A stretch of DNA of 64,000 nt from Pseudomonas frederiksbergensis (GTDB lineage Bacteria; Pseudomonadota; Gammaproteobacteria; Pseudomonadales; Pseudomonadaceae): NCBI RefSeq assembly GCF_000802155.2, contig NZ_JQGJ02000001.1, forward strand, positions 1 to 64,000. The letters run 5' to 3'. The translations under genes and the position numbers were made by a program. Each line of letters opens with the position of its first letter. Positions within the stretch are counted from its first letter, which is position 1. Shown in pieces: positions 11,404-21,339 of the stretch. The notes beneath the pieces were generated by a model. That model was not told where the DNA came from. It saw only the letters and a list, made by a program, of their open reading frames with translations, and searched no databases.

Positions 11404-14400
11404 TAAATTCTTTCCATATTTGGCAACCACACGCGAATCAGTGAAAACAGGCGATCCAGGTCAATCGGCTTGGCCAGGTAATCGTTGGAGCCCGCCGCCA
11501 GGCAACGCTCCTGATCATCCTTCATAGCCTTGGCGGTAACGGCGATGATTGGCAATTTGCGCCAGCGAGGATCCTTGCGGATCAGCGTGGTGGCTTCGAA
11601 GCCATCCATCTCGGGCATCATCACGTCCATCAGCACCAGGTCGATGTCTTCGACCTCGTTCAAGCGTTCAATCGCCTCATAACCATTGCGCCCGATAACG
11701 ACGATCGCTCCTTTGGCCTCCAGGGCGCTGGTCAGGGCGAAGATATTGCGCACATCGTCGTCCACCACCAGTACCTTGCGGCCTTCGAAAACCTTGTCGC
11801 GACTGCGGGCAGTCTGGAGCATGCGCTGTCGTTCATGGGACAACCGCGATTCGACTTTGTGCAGAAAGAGTGTGACTTCATCCAACAAACGTTCCGGAGA
11901 GCGAGCCCCCTTGATGATGATCGAGCGTGAATACTTGCGCAGCTCGGCTTCTTCGTCGCGCGTCAGGTTACGCCCGGTGTAGACGATCACCGGCGGGAAT
12001 GAACAGATCTCTTCGCTGGACATGCGCTTGAGCAAGTCATTGCCCAGCATGTCCGGTAGCTTGAGATCGATGATCATGCAGTCGTAGACGTTGTCGCGCA
12101 GCAGATCCAAGGCTTGCTGTGCCAGGCCGACGGCGGTGATCTCGATGTCGTCGTCGCCGATCAGGCGGGTAATGCTGTCGCGCTGCAAGTCATCGTCTTC
12201 AACCAACAGCACCCGCTTGACCTTTTGGGTCAGCTTGGCCTCCAGTCGCGCGAACACGTCCTTGAGTTCGTCCCGGGTGGTCGGCTTGACCGCGTAACCG
12301 ATGGCGCCCATGTGCATGGCCGCTTCGACGCGGTCTTCGACGGAAATGACGTGCACCGGAATATGGCGGGTCTGGGCTTGTTCCTTGAGCCGTTGCAGGA
12401 CGGTAAGCCCGGAGTGATCCGGCAGGCGCATGTCCAGCAGGATTGCATCAGGGCTCAGTTGCAAGGCCAGGTCAAAGCCTTCGTCGGCGCCGTGGGCCAC
12501 CAGGCACTGGTAGCCCAGTTCATGGGCGAGGTCGAACAGGATACGGGCGAACTTGGGTTCGTCCTCGATGACGAGGATGCAACGGGAATCGAACGGCGCC
12601 TTGTCCCGGTCGTCAGGGAATTGCGGGAGTGGCGCGTCTACCTCGGCCACCAGTGGCGCCGGCGCGGGCGCACGGCTCAGTGCCGGGACGGTTGCGGTAG
12701 GAGTGAATGTCACCGGTTCAATGGGGTTCTCCCCTGGCTCGACGTAGCGCTCCGGCAAGACCAGCGTGAAGACACTGCCCTGTCCTGGCGCGCTGGATAC
12801 CGAAATCGAACCCCCCAGCAACGTTGCCAGGTCCCGGGAAATCGACAGTCCCAGCCCAGTGCCGCCGTAACGGCGATTGGTGGTGCCATCTGCCTGGCGG
12901 AACGCCTCGAAAATACTCTGTTGTTGATCGGCGGCGATGCCGATCCCCGAATCACGCACCATGAAGGCGATGCCCGAACCCGGCTGGCCGGTCACGGACA
13001 GCTCGACGGAGCCGTGTTCGGTGAACTTCACGGCATTGGACAACAGGTTCTTGAGTATCTGTTCCAGACGCTGGCGATCGGTGTACAACATCGCCGGCGC
13101 ATCAGGCAGCAGCTGCACTTCAAACGCCAGGCCCTTTTCAGCCGTCAGCGGCCTGAACACGTCCTGGAGCCCATCCACCAGACGCGCCACGCTGGTGTTT
13201 TCCGGACGCACTTCCAGCTTGCCGGCCTCGACCTTGGAAATGTCCAGGATGTCGTTGATCAGGTTAAGCAGATCATTGCCGGCAGAGTAGATCGACTCGG
13301 CAAACTTGACCTGTTCGTCGCTGAGGTTGTTATGCGGGTTCTCCGCCAGCAATTTCGACAGGATCAGCGAGCTGTTGAGCGGCGTGCGCAGTTCATGGGA
13401 CATATTGGCGAGGAACTCGGACTTGTACTTGCTCGAGCGCTGCAATTCTTCGGCGCGTTCCTGCAGTTGGATCTGGGCCAGGTTCAGCTCGCTGTTCTTC
13501 TGGTCCATGGCGTCGCGCTGCTCGGCCAATTGCTCGTTGGTCTGCTCCAGTTCCTGTTGCTGGGCTTCCAGGTGCGCCTGGGACTCCTTGAGGATGCGCG
13601 ACTGTTCCTCCAACTCTTCATTCGCGGTCTTGAGCTCTTCCTGCTGCACTTGCAGCTCTTCGTTCAATTGCTGGGTCTCGGCCAATACCTCTTGCAGGCG
13701 CTGGCGATAGCGAGCCGCCTCGATGGACGTGCCGATGTTGCCGGCTACCAACTCCAACAGTTCGATGTCGCGCTCGGTCAATGGCCTCAGGAAGCCCAGC
13801 TCAACGACACCGTTGATGCGATCATCGTCACGGGTCGGCACCACCAGCACACAGTTGGGCAGCCCCTGGCCGAGCCCCGAGCTGACCTTGAGGTAATCGC
13901 CCGGCACATCGTCCAGCCGGATAAGACGCCCTTGCCGCACGGCTTGGCCGACGATGCCCTCGCCGTCGATGATGACCTGCTGCAGTTCGTCATCTTCCCT
14001 GGACATGCCATAGGTGGCGATGCGTCGCAGGGTGCCGTTTTCTTCTCGTGCGTAAAGGGCGGCGACCACAGTGCCCAGGTACTGCGCGCAGAACTGCAGG
14101 ATGTTGCGCCCAAGGAGGTTCAGGGTCAGTTGGCCCAGGACCTGTTCGGCCAACTGGGTCTGGCCATTGCGCAACCAAGCCTGCTTCTCCAGGTGCAACG
14201 CGCTCTGCTGCTGGACTTTCAGGCTGGCGCTGTAGTTGCCGGACAGCGTCAGGAGGTCCCGACGGCCAACATAGGCCAGTAATCCACTGACAGCCGCAAC
14301 GAACAGCAAATACAGGGCGATGCTCCAGATCGTGGTAGTGCGTACCTGCTCGTTGCGCTCGGCACGCAGTTGCTGTTCGGTCTCGACGACATCTTCGAAA

Positions 14401-14882
14401 GACTTGCGTATCTCGTCGGTCAGCCGCTTGCCGCGCCCGGCCTTGACTGCTCCGCGGTAATCGCCGCTGCTGCGTTGCAGATCGATCATGCCTTGGGCGT
14501 AGTTGGTCCATTCCACCTGCAGCGCCTGGATCCGGTGCAGACGGTCGGTCTGTACCGGATTGTCGGCTGTCAATTCCAACAATGTGTCGAGCGCGACTGC
14601 GATCCGCGGCTTGGCGACCTCATAGGGGTCGAGGAAGTGCTCGTCGCCGCTCAACAGGTAACCGCGCATGCCTGTTTCCAGGTCGACGCTCAGCTTCAGC
14701 GCTTCATTGGCGTTATTGATCACCCGATCGGTGTGCCCGACCCATTGGATCACCGAAAGCAAGTACGTGATCAGCGCGATGAAGAACACCGCGCTGAGAG
14801 CACCGATGCCAAGAGGAAGGCTGATGTTACGGCTTAGGAGCTTGCGAAAACTTTGTTCGTCAACCGAAGACGAAGGAGTCAT
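11403..14882 (-). CDS. large hybrid histidine kinase (CHASE3-GAF-HisKA-HATPase-REC-REC-REC)
   Basis: 1159 residues. Two membrane segments (about 20-45 and 190-210) flank a CHASE3-like helical sensor ('DLETGMRGYLLSGDE'). Then come GAF (about 250-390), a long Gln/Glu-rich coiled coil (about 395-490), HisKA ('ANMSHELRTPLN', His at about 500), HATPase ('NLLSNAVKF', 'DSGIGI', 'GGTGLGLSI'), and three receivers (Asp in 'ILLDMRLPDHSG', 'MIIDLKLPDMLG' and 'VLMDVMMPEMDG'). Three serial receivers suggest a multi-output phosphorelay, probably toward the REC-kinase and single-domain regulators encoded downstream. The start is taken at ATG 14882; ATG 14915 would add 11 residues. CHASE3-hybrid kinases next to CheB/CheR recur in pseudomonads, but I do not know the signal. 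Confidence 0.92.
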   Translation of the reverse strand: MTPSSSVDEQSFRKLLSRNISLPLGIGALSAVFFIALITYLLSVIQWVGHTDRVINNANEALKLSVDLETGMRGYLLSGDEHFLDPYEVAKPRIAVALDTLLELTADNPVQTDRLHRIQALQVEWTNYAQGMIDLQRSSGDYRGAVKAGRGKRLTDEIRKSFEDVVETEQQLRAERNEQVRTTTIWSIALYLLFVAAVSGLLAYVGRRDLLTLSGNYSASLKVQQQSALHLEKQAWLRNGQTQLAEQVLGQLTLNLLGRNILQFCAQYLGTVVAALYAREENGTLRRIATYGMSREDDELQQVIIDGEGIVGQAVRQGRLIRLDDVPGDYLKVSSGLGQGLPNCVLVVPTRDDDRINGVVELGFLRPLTERDIELLELVAGNIGTSIEAARYRQRLQEVLAETQQLNEELQVQQEELKTANEELEEQSRILKESQAHLEAQQQELEQTNEQLAEQRDAMDQKNSELNLAQIQLQERAEELQRSSKYKSEFLANMSHELRTPLNSSLILSKLLAENPHNNLSDEQVKFAESIYSAGNDLLNLINDILDISKVEAGKLEVRPENTSVARLVDGLQDVFRPLTAEKGLAFEVQLLPDAPAMLYTDRQRLEQILKNLLSNAVKFTEHGSVELSVTGQPGSGIAFMVRDSGIGIAADQQQSIFEAFRQADGTTNRRYGGTGLGLSISRDLATLLGGSISVSSAPGQGSVFTLVLPERYVEPGENPIEPVTFTPTATVPALSRAPAPAPLVAEVDAPLPQFPDDRDKAPFDSRCILVIEDEPKFARILFDLAHELGYQCLVAHGADEGFDLALQLSPDAILLDMRLPDHSGLTVLQRLKEQAQTRHIPVHVISVEDRVEAAMHMGAIGYAVKPTTRDELKDVFARLEAKLTQKVKRVLLVEDDDLQRDSITRLIGDDDIEITAVGLAQQALDLLRDNVYDCMIIDLKLPDMLGNDLLKRMSSEEICSFPPVIVYTGRNLTRDEEAELRKYSRSIIIKGARSPERLLDEVTLFLHKVESRLSHERQRMLQTARSRDKVFEGRKVLVVDDDVRNIFALTSALEAKGAIVVIGRNGYEAIERLNEVEDIDLVLMDVMMPEMDGFEATTLIRKDPRWRKLPIIAVTAKAMKDDQERCLAAGSNDYLAKPIDLDRLFSLIRVWLPNMERI

Positions 14883-15141
14883 GGAAGAAGGCCTTGGTGA
14901 GCAGTTGAAAATCATGGAGTTTGCCCAAAATCACGGGCTGGATCCACATTTCTGACGATTCAAGGACGCAAATCCCAAAGGGTGCTGTACCTCGGTTTTA
15001 AGGATGCGACTATCCTTGTCAGCTCTTGTACTATAGATCCTTTCTTGTACAGCTTCGGGAACTTGTGCCACCTCTCGACTTACTCATGCATTAAGGCCGT
15101 TTTTATCGCCCCTCCCGATTCCATCTTTCGAGAAGTCCATT

Positions 15142-15513
15142 ATGTCCGTCCCCACACCTGTCACCTCCCCCACCATTCTGGTCGTCGAAGACGACACCAT
15201 CGTGCGCATGTTGATCGTCGATGTGCTGGAGGAATTGAAGTACACGGTGTTGGAGGCGGACGGTTGTGGCCAGGCATTGGAGTTCTTGCGCAACGACAAG
15301 CTGCCCATTGCCCTGATGATGACGGACGTGGGCCTGCCGATCATGGACGGACGGGAACTGGCCAAGCAGGCTCGAATCGAGCGGCCGCAACTGCCGGTGC
15401 TGTTTGCCAGCGGTTATGCCGAAAGCATCGATGTACCTGAAGGCATGTCGGTGATCGGCAAGCCCTTCTCCATCGATCAGTTGCGGGACAAGGTCAAAAA
15501 GATTCTTTCTTGA
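15142..15513 (+). CDS. single-domain response regulator
   Basis: 123-residue stand-alone receiver: 'LVVEDDTIVR' acidic pocket, phospho-acceptor in 'MMTDVGLPIMDG', 'FASGYA' switch region and Lys in 'VIGKPFS'. No output domain. It is divergent from the CHASE3 hybrid kinase across 259 bp and is the plus-strand end of the signalling block, so it is a plausible relay acceptor for the hybrid kinases here. It resembles the regulator at 8363-8740 in length and architecture. Confidence 0.9.
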   Translation: MSVPTPVTSPTILVVEDDTIVRMLIVDVLEELKYTVLEADGCGQALEFLRNDKLPIALMMTDVGLPIMDGRELAKQARIERPQLPVLFASGYAESIDVPEGMSVIGKPFSIDQLRDKVKKILS

Positions 15514-15588
15514 GCCCAGGCGCATTCTTGGTCACTATCGGCGCCCCGCGCGCCGCCCGCGCCTGAAACGCTCCAAGGATCGCCCGCC

Positions 15589-16878
15589 ATGCCCCATCCC
15601 ACCACCAAAGTCCTGGTTATCGGCTATGTCTGGCCCGAGCCACGTTCATCGGCGGCCGGCGGGCATGTCATGCAGCTCCTGGAGGCCTTTCTCGGACAAG
15701 GCTGGGACATCACCTTCAGCAGCCCCGCCAAGCCCGGCGAAAACCGCGCCGACCTGGTCGGCCTGGGCATCCGTGAAGTACCGATCGAACTCAATAACAG
15801 CAGCTTCGACGCATTCATCGCTGAATTGGCGCCAGATATCGTCCTGTTCGACCAATTCATGATGGAAGAACAGTTTGGCTGGCGCGTCGAGAAACATTGC
15901 CCCGATGCACTGCGCGTGCTGGAAACCTCGGACTTGCAAAGCCTGCGTCATGCGCGGCACCAGCGACTCAAAGATCGCTTGAAGGCCGATGAAGCCTCCC
16001 AGGACTTCAGTGACTTGTTCGCGCCGGCCCTGCGCGAGGAATTCGAGCTGATGGCCGACACTGACCTGGCCAGGCGGGAAATTGCCGCCCTGTTCCGTTG
16101 CGACCTGAACCTGATGGTGTCGGAATTCGAAATCGAGCTGTTGGTGGAACACTTCAACGTGCCCCGCGAGCTGTTGCTCTGGTGTCCGTTGATGCTGGAC
16201 CTGCCCATTGAACCGTTCGCCACCTACGAAGCCCGGGCGAATTTCCTCAGCATCGGCAACTTTCGTCACGCACCGAACTGGGACGCCGTGCTCTGGATGA
16301 AAAATGCGGTATGGCCGCTGATTCGCCAACGACTGCCCGGTGCGCAGCTGCACCTCTACGGCGCCTACACTCCGCCGAAGGCGGCGGCAATGCACAATCC
16401 GAACCAAGGATTTCATATCATGAACTGGGCCGAGGACGCCTTGCAGGTCATGTCCGCGGCACGCATCTGCCTGGCGCCACTGCGTTTCGGTGCCGGCATC
16501 AAGGGCAAGCTGATCGAAGCCATGCTCTGCGGTACGCCCAGTATCACCACGCCCGTGGGCGCCGAAGCCATGCACGGCGGCATGCCCTGGCCCGGCGTGA
16601 TCGCCCAGAGCGCCGAAGACATCGCCGCAGCCGCCGTGCAGTTGTATTGCGACCCGGCGCGCTGGACCCATGCCCAGCAGGCCGGATTGGCCTTGCTCAA
16701 TGAACGTTTCCGCAGGCAGGTCCACGGTCCGGCCTTGATTGACAGTCTCAATGCGTGCCGTGCCGATCTGCCACGACGCCGCCGGGATAACTTCACCGGC
16801 AGCATGCTGCGCCACCACCAGCACAAGAGTACCCAGTACATGTCCCAATGGATCGAAGAAAAGAACCGCAACAGCTGA
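15589..16878 (+). CDS. glycosyltransferase (GT-B fold, group 1 type)
   Basis: 429 residues. The N-terminal half begins with a Rossmann strand ('KVLVIGYVWPEPRSSAAGGH') containing the glycine-rich acceptor-side motif. The C-terminal half has the GT-B donor-site pattern: 'LSIGNFRHAPNWDAVLWM', 'LHLYGAY', 'APLRFGAGIKGKLIEAMLCGTPSITTPVGAEAM'. The GIKGKLIEAM segment corresponds to the EX7E-type nucleotide-sugar site. Substrate and product are not deducible. It lies 75 bp after the response regulator and 82 bp before mtlR on the same strand, with no polysaccharide genes nearby. Confidence 0.85.
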   Translation: MPHPTTKVLVIGYVWPEPRSSAAGGHVMQLLEAFLGQGWDITFSSPAKPGENRADLVGLGIREVPIELNNSSFDAFIAELAPDIVLFDQFMMEEQFGWRVEKHCPDALRVLETSDLQSLRHARHQRLKDRLKADEASQDFSDLFAPALREEFELMADTDLARREIAALFRCDLNLMVSEFEIELLVEHFNVPRELLLWCPLMLDLPIEPFATYEARANFLSIGNFRHAPNWDAVLWMKNAVWPLIRQRLPGAQLHLYGAYTPPKAAAMHNPNQGFHIMNWAEDALQVMSAARICLAPLRFGAGIKGKLIEAMLCGTPSITTPVGAEAMHGGMPWPGVIAQSAEDIAAAAVQLYCDPARWTHAQQAGLALLNERFRRQVHGPALIDSLNACRADLPRRRRDNFTGSMLRHHQHKSTQYMSQWIEEKNRNS

Positions 16879-16960
16879 GTCCCTCATTGTTCCCGGGGCT
16901 GGAACGCGGGCGCCGAAGGGGGCATTATCCAGCGGCGATAACAACAAAAGCACCAAGCCC

Positions 16961-17866
16961 ATGACCCGCACAGCCAGAGTCACCGACCCTTCGTACGAGT
17001 TGATGGACGACCACAACGGGCTGTCCATCATCTACCGCCAGCACGGCTTCCCCTGCCCGCTGGTGCGCTGGCATTTCCACAAGGAATACGAGCTGCACCT
17101 TATCGTCGCCAGCTCGGGCAAGGTCTTCATCGGCGACTACATCGGCAATTTTTCCCCCCAGTCGCTGTTCCTCACCGGCCCCAACCTGCCCCATAACTGG
17201 ATCAGCCAGGTGGCCGAGGATGAGGTGGTACCCAAGCGCGACATGCTGGTGAACTTCACCGACGAGCTGTTTGAAAGCGGCAACCAAGTGTTCGCCGAAC
17301 TCAAGACACTGGCACCGCTGCTCGAACGCGCCCAGCACGGCATCGAATTTCGCTGCAAACGCACCATTCGCCAGGCCATGACGTTGATGCAACGCATCGC
17401 CGACGCCCAAGGAATGAGCCGGCTGGGCTACTTTTTCATTCTGATGGAGCTGCTGGCGAGCTGCGACGATTATCAATTGCTGTCCGGGGCTACTACCCCA
17501 CAAGCGGCGGATGAGCACAGCATCGACCGCACCAACCGCGCGGTGGACTACATTTTCGCGCACTACGCCCGGGAATTGCCCCTGGAAGAAGTCGCCGAGC
17601 ACCTGGGCATGAAGCCCACTTACTTCAGCCGAGTGTTCAAGCAAGCCACCGGCCGTTGCTTCATCGAATTCGTCAATCGACTGCGCATCAGCAAATCCTG
17701 CGAACTGCTGGCCGATGGCGACAAACCGGTGACCGATGTGTGCTTTGAGTCGGGCTTCAACAATATTTCCAACTTCAACCGGCGCTTCCAGCAACTCAAG
17801 GGCATGACCCCGTCCCACTACCGGCGGCTGGCGGTGCAGCGGTTGACCGAGCAGAACCAGGGCTGA
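16961..17866 (+). CDS. mtlR: AraC-family activator of the mannitol operon
   Basis: 301 residues: N-terminal cupin-like ligand domain (about 25-160, 'RWHFHKEYELHLIVASSGKVFIGDY') and C-terminal double helix-turn-helix (about 200-295, 'LPLEEVAEHLGMKPTYFSRVFKQATG' split over two helices, then 'VTDVCFESGFNNISNFNRRF'). It lies directly upstream of mtlE, in the arrangement known for MtlR of P. fluorescens, where it activates mtlEFGKDYZ with mannitol, sorbitol or arabitol. The start is the ATG at 16961, which gives the expected N-terminus; the upstream frame overlaps the glycosyltransferase gene. Confidence 0.93.
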   Translation: MTRTARVTDPSYELMDDHNGLSIIYRQHGFPCPLVRWHFHKEYELHLIVASSGKVFIGDYIGNFSPQSLFLTGPNLPHNWISQVAEDEVVPKRDMLVNFTDELFESGNQVFAELKTLAPLLERAQHGIEFRCKRTIRQAMTLMQRIADAQGMSRLGYFFILMELLASCDDYQLLSGATTPQAADEHSIDRTNRAVDYIFAHYARELPLEEVAEHLGMKPTYFSRVFKQATGRCFIEFVNRLRISKSCELLADGDKPVTDVCFESGFNNISNFNRRFQQLKGMTPSHYRRLAVQRLTEQNQG

Positions 17867-17901
17867 ATATTCGCCTCGCACGGCTCCCTTGAAATACAAC
17901 C

Positions 17902-17967
17902 AGTGCAAAAAAGTATCAGTCAAAGTGCGACGGATGATTTGTCACGCCGTCCATTGAGGGCTGTAAT
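17902..17967 (+). promoter_or_regulatory. mtlE promoter with candidate MtlR half-sites
   Basis: A good sigma-70 promoter, TTGTCA (17939-17944), 17-bp spacer, TGTAAT (17962-17967), precedes mtlE. Two AGTGC direct repeats at 17902-17906 and 17924-17928 are 22 bp apart (two helical turns), and the second sits just upstream of the -35 box, where AraC-type class II activators bind. The assignment to MtlR is inference. Confidence 0.6.
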
Positions 17968-18052
17968 CAGCGCACATTCTTCCTCTCATCCGGAAGACAC
18001 AAAAACAATAACTGTCCTTCTGCAGCCCGTGGGCGCGGAAAAGGAGTGCGCG

Positions 18053-19363
18053 ATGAAACCTTCGGTAAAAGCTCTGCTTGTCTCCACCTGCATGACCCTC
18101 AGCAGCGTCAGTTTCGGCGCGCAAACCCTGACCATTGCCACCGTCAACAACAGCGACATGATCCGCATGCAAAAGCTCTCGAAAACCTTCGAGGCCGAGC
18201 ACCCGGACATCAAGCTGAACTGGGTGGTGCTCGAAGAAAACGTCCTGCGCCAACGCCTGACCACCGACATCGCCACCCAGGGCGGGCAGTTCGACGTGCT
18301 GACCATTGGCATGTACGAAGCCGCACTCTGGGGTGCCAAGGGCTGGCTGGAACCGATGAAGGACCTGCCCGCCGCCTATGACCTGGAAGACATCTTCCCA
18401 TCCGTGCGCGATGGCTTGTCGGTCAAGGGCTCGCTGTACGCCCTGCCGTTCTATGCCGAAAGCTCGATCACTTACTACCGCACAGATTTGTTCAAGGACG
18501 CCGGGCTGACCATGCCCGAACACCCGACTTGGACCCAGATCGGTGAGTTCGCTGAAAAGCTCACCGACAAGACCAAGGAACAATATGGCCTATGCCTGCG
18601 CGGCAAGGCCGGTTGGGGCGAGAACATGGCGCTGATCACGACCCTGGCCAACGGCTTTGGCGCGCGCTGGTTCGATGAGAAGTGGCAGCCGCAATTCAAT
18701 GGACCCGAGTGGAAGGATGCCCTGAACTTCTACGTTGACAACATGAAGAAGTCCGGCCCGCCGGGCGCTTCCAGCAACGGTTTCAATGAAAACCTGGCCC
18801 TGTTCAACAGCGGCAAGTGCGCGGTCTGGGTCGATGCCAGCGTCGCCGGTTCGTTCGTCACCGACAAGACCCAGAGCAAAGTGGCCGATCACGTCGGTTT
18901 CACCTTCGCCCCCCACGAAAAAACCGAAAAAGGCACCTCCTGGATGTATTCCTGGTCGCTGGCGATCCCGACCAGTTCCAAAGCCAAGGACGCCGCCAAG
19001 GTGTTCACCACTTGGGCAACGTCCAAGGAGTACGGTCAGTTGGTCGCCAAGACCGACGGCATCGCCAACGTACCACCGGGCACCCGCACCTCCACCTACA
19101 GCGACGAGTACATGAAAGCCGCGCCGTTTGCCAAGGTGACGCTGGAGTCGTTGAAAGTCGCCGACCCGAAAGCCCCGACCCTCAAGCCCGTGCCCTACAT
19201 TGGCATCCAGTTGGTGACCATCCCCGAGTTCCAGGCCATCGGTACCCAAGTGGGCAAGTTCTTCTCGGGTGCGCTGACCGGCCAGCAGACCGTGGACCAG
19301 GCGTTGACCGCCGCCCAATCCACCACCGAACGCGAGATGAAGCGCGCCGGGTACCCCAAGTAA
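18053..19363 (+). CDS. mtlE: mannitol/polyol ABC transporter, periplasmic binding protein
   Basis: 436 residues with a cleavable Sec signal (about 1-23, hydrophobic core 'ALLVSTCMTLSSVSFGA'). Extracellular solute-binding protein family 1; 'TIATVNNSDMIRMQKLSKTF' opens the mature domain. It delivers mannitol, sorbitol or arabitol to MtlFG. The start at 18053 has an AAGGAG at 18041-18046. First gene of the mtl operon, after the MtlR-type promoter. A 163-bp gap containing a REP pair separates it from mtlF, which should let the binding protein accumulate in excess over the permease. Confidence 0.95.
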   Translation: MKPSVKALLVSTCMTLSSVSFGAQTLTIATVNNSDMIRMQKLSKTFEAEHPDIKLNWVVLEENVLRQRLTTDIATQGGQFDVLTIGMYEAALWGAKGWLEPMKDLPAAYDLEDIFPSVRDGLSVKGSLYALPFYAESSITYYRTDLFKDAGLTMPEHPTWTQIGEFAEKLTDKTKEQYGLCLRGKAGWGENMALITTLANGFGARWFDEKWQPQFNGPEWKDALNFYVDNMKKSGPPGASSNGFNENLALFNSGKCAVWVDASVAGSFVTDKTQSKVADHVGFTFAPHEKTEKGTSWMYSWSLAIPTSSKAKDAAKVFTTWATSKEYGQLVAKTDGIANVPPGTRTSTYSDEYMKAAPFAKVTLESLKVADPKAPTLKPVPYIGIQLVTIPEFQAIGTQVGKFFSGALTGQQTVDQALTAAQSTTEREMKRAGYPK

Positions 19364-19382
19364 AGACTTGTAAATATCCATT

Positions 19383-19497
19383 TGTGGCGAGGAAGCTTGC
19401 TTCCGCTGGCGGGCGAAGCCCGCCCTGGCGATCGGAACGATTGCCGATCGGCATGGGCCCGCTGCGCGGTCCAGCGGGAGCAAGTTCCCTCGCCACA
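19383..19497. repeat. inverted REP pair between mtlE and mtlF
   Basis: A 27-bp arm at 19383-19409 (begins TGTGGCGAGGAAGC) is the imperfect inverted copy of 19471-19497 (ends CCCTCGCCACA), with about four mismatches. This is a BIME-like arrangement of the Pseudomonas TGTGGCGAGGGAGC palindrome. The loop carries a further CGATCG palindrome. It probably stabilises upstream mRNA or attenuates read-through. Confidence 0.85.
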
Positions 19498-19526
19498 GGG
19501 AATGTGTCGCATAAGAGTAAGCGCTC

Positions 19527-20459
19527 ATGAATAGCTCAACGACAACAGTCAAAGCCCCCATCGAAATAGCCCCGCCAGCCCGCAAGATCCGACTGGCCAA
19601 CCCCGGCTGGTTCCTGGTCAGCCCTTCGGTCGCCTTGTTGCTGCTGTGGATGATCGTGCCGCTGGGCATGACCGTGTACTTCTCGACGATCCGCTACAAC
19701 CTGCTCTACCCCGGCGAGAACGAATTCGTCGGGCTGGAAAACTTCACCTATTTCCTGACCGACTCGGGCTTCATGCCTGGTGCCACCAATACGTTGCTGC
19801 TAGTGGGCAGCGTGCTGCTGATCAGCATCGTGCTCGGGGTATTGATCAGCGCCTTGCTGGAGGCCAGTGAGTTCTTCGGTCGCGGCATCGTGCGGGTATT
19901 GCTGATCTCGCCGTTCTTCATCATGCCCACCGTCGGTGCGCTGATCTGGAAGAACCTGATTTTCCATCCGGTCTCCGGGATCCTCGCCTCGGTGTGGAAG
20001 CTCTTCGGTGCCCAGCCAGTGGACTGGCTGGCTCATTACCCGTTGCTGTCGATCATTATCATCGTCAGCTGGCAATGGCTGCCCTTCGCGATCCTGATCC
20101 TGATGACCGCCATGCAGTCGCTGGATCAGGAACAGAAAGAAGCCGCGCGCCTGGACGGTGCCGGCCCCATCGCCATTTTCTGGCACCTGACCCTGCCGCA
20201 CCTGGCCCGCCCGATTGCCGTGGTGGTGATGATCGAGACCATCTTCCTGCTGTCGGTGTTCGCCGAAATCTTCACCACTACCAACGGTGGCCCAGGCTAT
20301 GCCTCCACCAACCTCGCCTACCTGATCTACAACCAGGCGCTGGTGCAGTTCGACGTCGGCATGGCGTCGGCCGGAGGCTTGATTGCCGTGGTCATCGCCA
20401 ATATCGCCGCCATCATCCTGGTCCGGATGATCGGCAAAAACCTCACCGACAAGCATTGA
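19527..20459 (+). CDS. mtlF: polyol ABC transporter permease 1
   Basis: 310 residues and six predicted transmembrane segments, MalF-like (first TM at about 32-52, 'PSVALLLLWMIVPLGMTVYF'). The EAA loop that contacts the ATPase is at about 205-225 ('QKEAARLDGAGPIAIFWHLT'). It forms the inner-membrane channel with MtlG for mannitol and related polyols. It follows the REP pair after mtlE and precedes mtlG by 10 bp. Confidence 0.95.
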   Translation: MNSSTTTVKAPIEIAPPARKIRLANPGWFLVSPSVALLLLWMIVPLGMTVYFSTIRYNLLYPGENEFVGLENFTYFLTDSGFMPGATNTLLLVGSVLLISIVLGVLISALLEASEFFGRGIVRVLLISPFFIMPTVGALIWKNLIFHPVSGILASVWKLFGAQPVDWLAHYPLLSIIIIVSWQWLPFAILILMTAMQSLDQEQKEAARLDGAGPIAIFWHLTLPHLARPIAVVVMIETIFLLSVFAEIFTTTNGGPGYASTNLAYLIYNQALVQFDVGMASAGGLIAVVIANIAAIILVRMIGKNLTDKH

Positions 20460-20469
20460 GGCCGTCGCC

Positions 20470-21300
<831 letters not shown>

Positions 21301-21339
21301 CGCGCCCTACACAGTTATCCGAAGTGGAGGCCCATCATC

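Noticed and set aside
15646..17031. Long minus-strand open frame opposite the glycosyltransferase
   Set aside because: GC-rich codon bias creates long antisense frames; the plus-strand product has clear GT-B motifs and the antisense product has none.
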